Assembly (NCBI GenBank): GCA_017380355.1
Contig: JAFOED010000087.1
Coordinates: 1-15,549, forward strand
DNA length: 15,549 bases
DNA from: Ruminococcus sp.
GTDB taxonomy: Bacteria; Bacillota; Clostridia; Oscillospirales; Acutalibacteraceae
Reading direction: 5' to 3'
Part shown: one piece after another, positions 4,743 to 11,391 of the stretch
How positions within the stretch are numbered: the first letter of the stretch is position 1
Layout of the letters: the number at the start of each line of letters is the position of its first letter
Made by a program: the position numbers and the translations under genes
The notes under the pieces: generated by a model
Seen by the model: the letters and a program-made list of their open reading frames with translations, nothing else
Databases searched by the model: none
Told to the model about the DNA's origin: nothing

Positions 4743-7139
4743 ATGAAAACGAAAAGAATATTAAGTATGCTTTTGGTCATTGCGATGATGATATCTTTCG
4801 TCTCAGTTACAACTGTACAGGCTTTTGCTGCAACTGATGATATTGCAACAACAAGTTATGAAGGTTCTGGTACAGAAAGCGATCCTTATATTGCTAATAC
4901 TGCCAGCGAATTATTCGGTTTCGTTCACAGCGATAAGAATATGTATATCAGACTCGGTGCAGATATGACACTTTCAGGTGGCCTGTATGTTGAGGCAAAT
5001 ATCAATATTGATATTAACGGCAAAGAGTTAAATATAAAAACAAATAGTTCAGGTATATACATTGACAATACTGGCAAACTGACAATAACAGGTAGTGGTA
5101 AAATTAAGTATGAGGGTGACTCGGCTTTTCTAAGTGTATACGGAACTTTTGAGTCAAATGGTCCTGTAATTTACGAGAGCAAAGAAGTAGGCATGGGTGT
5201 TGTTGCCATGTATAATTACAGTAAAGTGTATATATATGATGGTGTTTTCAAAGGGGATCGCTTTTTCAACCATGATCAGGGCAAGCTCTATATTTACGGT
5301 GGCGAATTTGAAGAAAACGTTCACACCGATAAGTTTGCCGTAACATATGTCTATGGAGGTAATTTCTTAGACACTTTGACAAACTGGGGCTCGACATGTA
5401 TTTTTGACGGTGAATTTGCTGAGCCTGTCAGCACTTACAAATACGACAATACGGGCAATCTTATACTTGTAAATGGTCACTTCAAAAAAGGCGTAACTAT
5501 CGGCGAGAATGCAAACTATAAGCTTGCAGACACGGCACTCTGTTATTCTCATAATACCAGAACAGCTGCAAACTTCCTTTACACAAATGAGGAAATAACC
5601 GTTTTCAGTCCTTACTTTGAAACTCAGAATCCTGCTGTGCCTTACGGCAAAACTGAGTTTGACGCAGGTGAAATCTATGAGGAAATTGAGGACTATGTCT
5701 ACGGATTCAAGGCTAAAGACGTTCCAAAGGTTTTCGCTGATATGGACTTTGCCATTGAAGAAAAGATAGTTGTTAAAAACAGCACAGGTAAAGTTTCATA
5801 CACACAGACAGAAACAGGTAAATACGCAAAAGGCGTTGGGGTTGAGATGAACACCCTCAGTGCAGATGATTATGTTATTGAGAACACTATAAATCTTTAT
5901 TATAACGGTGAAGTTCGCAAATCTGCAACAAACACAGTTAAAGTTAAAGTAAAACCACTTAGCAACAGTGATTATGGATTCAAAACAATAACACCTTCCT
6001 TAAGCGAAGCGGAACTTTCAGAGCTTTATACTGACCTCGGTACTATGTACTTCGGACAATCTCTTAAGTTTGGATTTACCTCACAAATTTCTCAGGAACT
6101 TTCTGATAAAGGCTATAATGTTAAAGAGAAAGTATATGTAAACTATAACAACCAAGGCACACTTGCAACACGAAACACTGGTAAAGAATTTGATATAAAG
6201 AGCTATGTGGACAGATTAGGTAAATATGAGGTGTGGTGTATTGTTCAGCTTTACAAAGGCGATGAATATGTTACAGGTAAAACCCATATTTTCAAAATTG
6301 CAGTTGCAGAACTTCAGGAAGTATCTGTTCTCAAGGCAAATGTAACAAAACCGGTTGCTGGTGCATTACCAGACGCAACAGTTACCCCTGCAGGGGAGGG
6401 CTATAAAACAACAGACGTTGACTGGTCTTATTATGATGAAACTGCAGGCGATTATTACATTATGCCTGAAGGTATGACATTCGAAGCAGGAAAAACTTAC
6501 GAATGTGCAGTCCAATTCGATGCTCTTGATGAATATACATTCCCTGAAAACAAGGGCTATATCGCAGGTTATATCAACGGCTACAAAGGTGTTATTTCTC
6601 AGGTTTATTCTACAACACGTGCTTATGTAACAGTGAATTTCACGGTTTCTGACGACTCACTAAAGGTAATATTCACACCAGACAGCAAACCAGAAGTCGG
6701 CTCGAAACTTACTGTGGACATTGAACGTATGGCTGAGCTAGACGATGAGCTTATGGAGGCTTATCTGGATGATGCTGTTACTTACAAGTGGTTCTATGAT
6801 GGTAGATTACAAACTACAACAAAGAATAATTCATACGAAATCAAAAACAGTATGCTTGGTCACTATATCGCAGTAAAAGTTGTGTGCGGTGATAAAAATA
6901 TAGTGAGTGATGAGTTTGAGATTAAAGCGGCTTCAAGTAATGTGCTCCTCGGTGACGCAAACCTGGATAATGATATTACTATCACAGATGCGACAACAAT
7001 ACAGCGTCACGTTGCAAAGCTTACAACTCTGACAGGTGATTCACTCAAAGCTGCGGACGTAAACAAAGACAGTGAAGTGTCTATTGTTGATGCTACTACT
7101 ATCCAGAGATTCGTCGCGAAAATTATCACTGAGTTCTAA
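4743..7139 (+). CDS. Secreted beta-solenoid-like protein with C-terminal dockerin (paralogue 2)
   Basis: Exported protein of 798 residues. The signal peptide ends at AFA (cleavage after residue 29). GSGTESDPYIANTASEL (41-57) is a common entry motif of bacterial surface solenoids. Five motif copies follow: YIYDGVF (163), YIYGGEF (183), YVYGGNF (202), CIFDGEF (219) and ILVNGHF (241). They are spaced 17-22 residues, shorter than the roughly 30 in paralogue 1, so the coils differ although the motif is shared. Residues about 330-525 look like Ig-like beta-sandwich material. Module 527-638 has KPVAG and FEAGKTYECAVQF as in paralogue 1. Residues 640-733 resemble another Ig-like repeat (YKWFYDG, then YEIKNSMLGHYIAVKV). 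Residues 735-798 are a dockerin, 58/64 identical to that of paralogue 1. No catalytic site was recognised. It would be displayed on a cohesin scaffold. It is monocistronic, between its own promoter and terminator. Confidence 0.85.
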   Translation: MKTKRILSMLLVIAMMISFVSVTTVQAFAATDDIATTSYEGSGTESDPYIANTASELFGFVHSDKNMYIRLGADMTLSGGLYVEANINIDINGKELNIKTNSSGIYIDNTGKLTITGSGKIKYEGDSAFLSVYGTFESNGPVIYESKEVGMGVVAMYNYSKVYIYDGVFKGDRFFNHDQGKLYIYGGEFEENVHTDKFAVTYVYGGNFLDTLTNWGSTCIFDGEFAEPVSTYKYDNTGNLILVNGHFKKGVTIGENANYKLADTALCYSHNTRTAANFLYTNEEITVFSPYFETQNPAVPYGKTEFDAGEIYEEIEDYVYGFKAKDVPKVFADMDFAIEEKIVVKNSTGKVSYTQTETGKYAKGVGVEMNTLSADDYVIENTINLYYNGEVRKSATNTVKVKVKPLSNSDYGFKTITPSLSEAELSELYTDLGTMYFGQSLKFGFTSQISQELSDKGYNVKEKVYVNYNNQGTLATRNTGKEFDIKSYVDRLGKYEVWCIVQLYKGDEYVTGKTHIFKIAVAELQEVSVLKANVTKPVAGALPDATVTPAGEGYKTTDVDWSYYDETAGDYYIMPEGMTFEAGKTYECAVQFDALDEYTFPENKGYIAGYINGYKGVISQVYSTTRAYVTVNFTVSDDSLKVIFTPDSKPEVGSKLTVDIERMAELDDELMEAYLDDAVTYKWFYDGRLQTTTKNNSYEIKNSMLGHYIAVKVVCGDKNIVSDEFEIKAASSNVLLGDANLDNDITITDATTIQRHVAKLTTLTGDSLKAADVNKDSEVSIVDATTIQRFVAKIITEF
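6945..7136 (+). repeat. Dockerin-coding duplicated segment, copy B
   Basis: Partner of copy A at 3603-3794. The first loop is DANLDNDITITD and the second DVNKDSEVSIVD, which keeps Asn at loop position 3. Residues at loop positions 10-11 (I-T and I-V) and the flanking QRHVAKL and QRFVAKI are the same in both copies, so both proteins should bind the same cohesin type. Confidence 0.9.
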
Positions 7140-7157
7140 AATCTGAGCATAAAAGAT

Positions 7158-7193
7158 AAGAAAAGGAGCAGGCTTTCTGCTCTTTTTCTTTTT
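7158..7193 (+). terminator. Intrinsic terminator after the second dockerin gene
   Basis: AAGAAAAGGAGCA (7158-7170) pairs with TGCTCTTTTTCTT (7178-7190) over 13 bp with one G-U pair; 7-base loop, then T residues. Confidence 0.85.
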
Positions 7194-7210
7194 GCAACAA
7201 AATAGTTGCA
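7193..7210. promoter_or_regulatory. Possible LacI-family-like operator at the amylase promoter
   Basis: Inverted repeat TGCAAC (7193-7198), 6-base spacer AAAATA, GTTGCA (7205-7210). The right arm covers the candidate -35 of the amylase gene. GCAA/TTGC half-sites are typical of LacI-family maltose regulators, though their usual operators have little or no spacer. Suggestive only. Confidence 0.35.
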
Positions 7211-7233
7211 GTTTCTCAAATTTATGATATACT
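7206..7233 (+). promoter_or_regulatory. Candidate promoter of the amylase gene
   Basis: TTGCAG at 7206-7211 (weak -35), 16-bp spacer, TATACT at 7228-7233 preceded by TGA, giving an extended -10 (TGATATACT). Transcription would begin near 7240, leaving a leader of about 42 bases. Confidence 0.55.
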
Positions 7234-7281
7234 TTCTGTGTAGGCATTTTTTATTTTTAACAAACAAAAAGGATTGATATT

Positions 7282-8892
7282 ATGAAAAAAATTATAGCTG
7301 TTATACTTGTTGTTTGTATCGCGCTTTCACTCGTGCTGTGCGGTTGTTCAACAAGTGGTGATCCTGTTGAAACAAACAAAGTTTTACAGTCAGAGGACAA
7401 GTACAGAACATACTACCAGATCTGGATTGGTTCTTTCTGTGACTCTGATGGCGACGAAACAGGCGACTTCGAGGGTATTATTTCAAAGCTCGATTACTTA
7501 AACGACGGTGACCCTGACACAGGCGATGACCTCGGCGTTGACGGTATCTGGCTTTCACCGATGATGCCATCATATTCATACCACAAGTACAACGTAGAAA
7601 ACTACTTTGACATTGATCCTGAGTTCGGTACACTCGAGATTTTCGACAAGTTTATCGAAGAGTGTGACAAGCGTGGTATCGCTGTTGTTATCGACCTCGT
7701 TGTAAACCACAGTGCGTCAAACCACCCATACTTCATCAAAGCTTGTGATGAGCTTCGAGCAGGTAAAGAGGACGGTTACGCTAGATACTACAACTTCAAC
7801 AAAGGCGCAACTCTGACACACAACCGTAAGGTTACTGACTCAAACTACTTCTACGAAGGTCAGTTCTCAGGTGAGATGCCTGACTGGAACCTCTCTTATG
7901 AAGGTACCAGAGAGTACTTCGAAGAGGTTGTTAAGTTCTGGCTTGACAGAGGTGTAGACGGCTTCAGACTTGACGCTGTTAAGTACTTTGCTGATGCTAA
8001 CACAGACGGCATCGAGTTTATGACATGGTTTTACGATATGGCACAGTCATACAATCCTGATGTATATATGGTAGGTGAAGACTGGGAGAGTGCAGGAGTT
8101 ATTTATGACCAGTACACTTCTGGTATCGACAGCTTCTTTAACTTTAAGTTCGCTACAACAACAGGTGACTATATTATGACAGGCCGTAACGGTCAGGCTA
8201 AGTCATTTGTTGCAGGTCTTAAGAGATACAACGACAACATCAAAAAGCGTAGTGAAACAGCTATCAACGCTAACTTCCTCACAAACCACGATATGGCTCG
8301 TGTGTCTAACACATTAGATGCATTCGAGCAGAAGTTTGCAGCTCAGCTTTACTTACTTTCACCTGGTAACTCATTCACATACTACGGCGAAGAAATCGGT
8401 ATCGAAGCTCCTAATACTACAAACGACGCTTCTTTCCGTACAGCTATGATCTGGGATAATGATAACCTCCCTAACATCTACGTTAACGGTGTTGCTGAGG
8501 TTGAGCCTAATGAGCTCGGCGGCGTAAAGCAGCAGCTTGCTGACGAGAACAGCCTGTTAAACGCTTACCGCAGAATCATCAGACTTAAGAACCAGAACCC
8601 TGAAATCGCTCGTGGTAACATCACAGAGACTTTAGAGTCTGACGACGTTTACTTAGGCGGCTACTACATCGAGCACGAGGGTGAAACACTTCTTGTTATC
8701 CACTACGGCGGTGACGAAGTGAAGGAGCTCGAAATCACAGACGAAATGCTCAAAAACGCAGAATTCCGCGGTGGTTGTGTAGCAACAAACGCTGAGGATT
8801 ACGAAGAAAATCCTGAAAACTGGAACGTAACATTCAGCAAAGGCGTACTCAAGATGCCTCCGATGTCTACAGCAGTTTTAAAAGCTAAATAA
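7282..8892 (+). CDS. Lipoprotein alpha-amylase, glycoside hydrolase family 13
   Basis: Hydrolyses alpha-1,4-glucan links of starch or maltodextrins at the cell surface, feeding the MalF/MalG importer. The protein has 536 residues. Signal peptide MKKIIAVILVVCIALSLVL ends in a Cys-rich lipobox; Cys22 is the likely lipidated residue. The GH13 barrel starts at YYQIWIGSF (45-52), with DSDGDETGDFEGI (54-66), the usual calcium/loop region. Conserved regions: I, DLVVNH (138-143); II, GFRLDAVKY with nucleophile Asp231; III, MVGEDW with acid/base Glu266; IV, FLTNHD with Asp337. A C-terminal beta domain (about 455-536) follows. All catalytic residues are present. The start is supported by AAAAAGGA (7266-7273), 8 bases upstream. 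Codons are strongly biased to AAC, TAC and GAC, as in malG, implying high expression. It has no dockerin, so it is membrane-bound and not scaffold-bound. The exact product (amylase versus neopullulanase-like) cannot be told. Confidence 0.95.
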   Translation: MKKIIAVILVVCIALSLVLCGCSTSGDPVETNKVLQSEDKYRTYYQIWIGSFCDSDGDETGDFEGIISKLDYLNDGDPDTGDDLGVDGIWLSPMMPSYSYHKYNVENYFDIDPEFGTLEIFDKFIEECDKRGIAVVIDLVVNHSASNHPYFIKACDELRAGKEDGYARYYNFNKGATLTHNRKVTDSNYFYEGQFSGEMPDWNLSYEGTREYFEEVVKFWLDRGVDGFRLDAVKYFADANTDGIEFMTWFYDMAQSYNPDVYMVGEDWESAGVIYDQYTSGIDSFFNFKFATTTGDYIMTGRNGQAKSFVAGLKRYNDNIKKRSETAINANFLTNHDMARVSNTLDAFEQKFAAQLYLLSPGNSFTYYGEEIGIEAPNTTNDASFRTAMIWDNDNLPNIYVNGVAEVEPNELGGVKQQLADENSLLNAYRRIIRLKNQNPEIARGNITETLESDDVYLGGYYIEHEGETLLVIHYGGDEVKELEITDEMLKNAEFRGGCVATNAEDYEENPENWNVTFSKGVLKMPPMSTAVLKAK

Positions 8893-8905
8893 TAAATTAA
8901 ACAGC

Positions 8906-8940
8906 AAAACCGACTGACATTTCAGTCGGTTTTTCTTTTT
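8906..8940 (+). terminator. Intrinsic terminator after the amylase gene
   Basis: AAAACCGACTGA pairs perfectly with TCAGTCGGTTTT (12 bp, 4-base loop), followed by T-rich sequence. It separates the carbohydrate locus from spoIIE. Confidence 0.93.
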
Positions 8941-8993
8941 GTGTATTTACAAAACTTTATTTACAAAACAAAACAGAAAAGTACAAACAAACA

Positions 8994-9026
8994 GCGACAA
9001 AAGCGTTTATGCCTGTCCCTTATAAT
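8994..9026 (+). promoter_or_regulatory. Candidate Spo0A-dependent spoIIE promoter
   Basis: Perfect -10 TATAAT at 9021-9026 and a -35-like GCGACA at 8994-8999, separated by 21 bp. No good -35 stands at the usual 17 bp. In Bacillus subtilis, spoIIE and spoIIG have the same over-long spacer and need Spo0A. On the minus strand CGACAAAA (8995-9002) reads TTTTGTCG, close to an 0A box (TGTCGAA, 5 of 7 matched) and overlapping the -35 as expected. Confidence 0.5.
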
Positions 9027-9054
9027 ATAAGCACTCTAAGTGAGTTTAATGAAA

Positions 9055-9060
9055 AGGAAG
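9055..9060 (+). promoter_or_regulatory. Ribosome binding site fixing the spoIIE start at 9067
   Basis: AGGAAG, 6 bases before ATG 9067. In-frame GTG 9040 and ATG 9049 have no comparable site. Confidence 0.8.
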
Positions 9061-9066
9061 TTAAAT

Positions 9067-11391
9067 ATGGCTTATCGCGAACTTGTCAGAAAAAGAAACG
9101 AATTAAGTGAAAATTCAATGTCGGTTTTACGTGAAGTGGTGTTGCACATCACGTACTTTATAAGCGGATTTTTAGTTTCAAAAGGAGCGTTGTTTGGTGA
9201 AATGTCGCCTTTTGGTGCGTCGTTTTCGGCGGCTATTCCTTTTATGTATATGCCCTCAGGGCTTATAGGATGCGTAATCGGTTATCTTATACGAAATCCA
9301 CTCGATAGCTTTCGGTACATAGCGGTTATCATCTCTATTGGAGCGTTGAGGTGGGTGCTCAATGAGTTCAAAAAGGTGTCGCAAAGCAGATTTTTTCCGT
9401 GTGTTGTGGCTTTTGTGCCTGTTTTTATCACTTCGCTTGCGCTGACTTTTTCGAGTGCGAGCGAGGTGACACAGGTCTCGATGTGCTTTATGGAAGCGAC
9501 GCTCTCATCAGCAGGTGCGTACTTTATGGGGCGGACTGTGACGCTTTTTTCGGGTAAAAAAAGCCTGTATTCACTCTCGTCACAAGAGCTTGCGTGTATT
9601 GTAATGACGTCGTGTATTCTGCTTTTGTCGCTGTCTGCGTTTACGTTCGGTTACATTTCTGTCGGAAGAATAATTGCGGTGCTTGTTGTGCTTTTTTGTG
9701 CGCGTTACGGCTCGGTTTCAGGCGGATGCATCGCAGGTGTAGCGACAGGTATTGTGTTCTCACTTTCGTCAAATGAGCTGATGTTTCTGTGTGCAGGATT
9801 TGCTTTTGGTGGATTAATGGGAGGTTTGTTTTCACCACTAGGTAAGCTCGCGGTCGCACTTTCAATGCTTTTGTGCAACGTGACACTCTCGTTTTCTACT
9901 AATGATACGGAAATCGTTTTTGCTATTTTTGTTGAAACAGTTATCGCTTCTACTGTGTTTATGGTTTTACCAAAATCGCTTGGAAATTTTGTGAGTAATG
10001 TTTTCTCAAATGACAGAGACAGCGGAGATAACGATGCCGTGCGCCGTGCGCTGACGATGAGACTTTCTTTTGCATCAAAAACCCTTTCTAACGTCAGTTC
10101 GTGTGTGAATTCTGTGTCAGACAAGCTCTCCAGAATGTATTCGCCAAACGCTCAGTGGGTGTATGATAACGCTACATCACAAACGTGTTCAAAATGTGGA
10201 ATGAGGTACTATTGCTTCGAAAAATGCAAGGAGCTGACAAACGAGGATTTACACAAACTTACTCCTGTTTTGAAAGAAAACGGCTTTGTAAAAGAGAGTG
10301 ATATCGAAGAAAATTTCACAAAAAAATGTTGTCGTACGAGAGAACTTGCAGAAAGTATAACTCAAAGCTACAACGAATTTTTGCAGTGCGAAGCGGCCGA
10401 CAGACGAATCGCTCAGGTGCGCTCTGTTGTGGCGTCGCAGTTTGCGGGTTTGTCGGATATTCTGTACGATTTATCAGAGGAGTTTTCCGAGTACGAGCGA
10501 TATGACTCGCAGCTATCAGAAGCGGTGACTGAAGCGTTGTCGACGCTTTCGCTGTGCGTGATTGATTGTAGTTGCAGATACTCAAGAGGTAAAGGAATGA
10601 TAGTAGAAGCACAGCTGATTGTTACACCGAAAACGAACATCTCGAAAAGTCAGCTGACAAACGAAATCTCCCGAGTCTGTGGCAGACGCTTCGACTCTCC
10701 ATCTATTGTGTATGAGGGTGACAGATTAAGACTCACTTTGTGTGAGCGCCCTATGTATGATTTGCAGATAGGCTCTTCGCAACACGTTTTTAACAACGGC
10801 GAGTTGTGCGGGGACTGCATAAATTATTTTAACAATGGTCTTGGTAGCACGGTGCTTATGCTGTCCGACGGAATGGGTACGGGAGGTAGCGCTGCGGTTG
10901 ACTCAAATATGGCGGTTAGTATTATGTCAAAGCTCTTAAAAGCAGGGCTTTCGTACGATTGCTCATTAGCTGTTGTGAACTCGTCTTTGATGATAAAAAG
11001 CGACGAGGAGTCATTAGCTACTTTAGATGTAGTAGACTTTAATCTTTTCAGCGGTAAAGCGCAGATTAACAAAGCAGGTGCATGTACAACCTATGTGAAA
11101 AAGAATTCAAAGTTATACAGAAAAGATATGCAGAGCCTGCCTATCGGAATATTAAACGAAGTGCAGTTTGCAAAAGAAGATATAACGCTTAGTGAAGGTG
11201 ATATGATACTTATGATAAGTGATGGTGCACTTTTTGGTGATGACAAATGGATAGAAAAGCTCTTTATGTCGTGGGGTGATGAGAGTATGGAAGAACTGTC
11301 ACAGAAAGTGGTCGATGAAGCAATAAAACGCCGTAATGACGGTCACGATGACGACATTACGGCGCTTGCAGTAAAAGTTATTGAAAATTAG
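9067..11391 (+). CDS. spoIIE: Stage II sporulation protein E, serine phosphatase
   Basis: Membrane-bound PP2C-type phosphatase that, in known spore-formers, dephosphorylates the anti-sigma antagonist SpoIIAA to release sigma-F in the forespore and takes part in polar septation. The protein has 774 residues, slightly shorter than the 827 of B. subtilis. A short cytoplasmic N-terminus is followed by a multi-helix membrane region (about 22-305). A central regulatory segment (about 310-560) carries CSKCGMRYYCFEKC (Cys 374, 377, 383, 387). The C-terminal phosphatase domain has SDGMGTGGSAA (metal-binding Asp601), ISDGAL (Asp719) and HDDDITAL (761-763), so the metal-binding acidic residues are intact. 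ATG 9067 is chosen for its AGGAAG. Codon use is richer in TCG, GCG and TTT than in the amylase gene. Its stop overlaps the stop of the convergent glycosyltransferase gene by 4 bases, and no terminator is visible. Confidence 0.95.
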   Translation: MAYRELVRKRNELSENSMSVLREVVLHITYFISGFLVSKGALFGEMSPFGASFSAAIPFMYMPSGLIGCVIGYLIRNPLDSFRYIAVIISIGALRWVLNEFKKVSQSRFFPCVVAFVPVFITSLALTFSSASEVTQVSMCFMEATLSSAGAYFMGRTVTLFSGKKSLYSLSSQELACIVMTSCILLLSLSAFTFGYISVGRIIAVLVVLFCARYGSVSGGCIAGVATGIVFSLSSNELMFLCAGFAFGGLMGGLFSPLGKLAVALSMLLCNVTLSFSTNDTEIVFAIFVETVIASTVFMVLPKSLGNFVSNVFSNDRDSGDNDAVRRALTMRLSFASKTLSNVSSCVNSVSDKLSRMYSPNAQWVYDNATSQTCSKCGMRYYCFEKCKELTNEDLHKLTPVLKENGFVKESDIEENFTKKCCRTRELAESITQSYNEFLQCEAADRRIAQVRSVVASQFAGLSDILYDLSEEFSEYERYDSQLSEAVTEALSTLSLCVIDCSCRYSRGKGMIVEAQLIVTPKTNISKSQLTNEISRVCGRRFDSPSIVYEGDRLRLTLCERPMYDLQIGSSQHVFNNGELCGDCINYFNNGLGSTVLMLSDGMGTGGSAAVDSNMAVSIMSKLLKAGLSYDCSLAVVNSSLMIKSDEESLATLDVVDFNLFSGKAQINKAGACTTYVKKNSKLYRKDMQSLPIGILNEVQFAKEDITLSEGDMILMISDGALFGDDKWIEKLFMSWGDESMEELSQKVVDEAIKRRNDGHDDDITALAVKVIEN

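Noticed and set aside
9040..9066. spoIIE starting at GTG 9040 or ATG 9049
   Set aside because: Neither has a good ribosome binding site; AGGAAG is optimally placed for ATG 9067.
10316..11072. Several minus-strand frames inside spoIIE
   Set aside because: They lack start signals and overlap a clearly coding, conserved gene in full.
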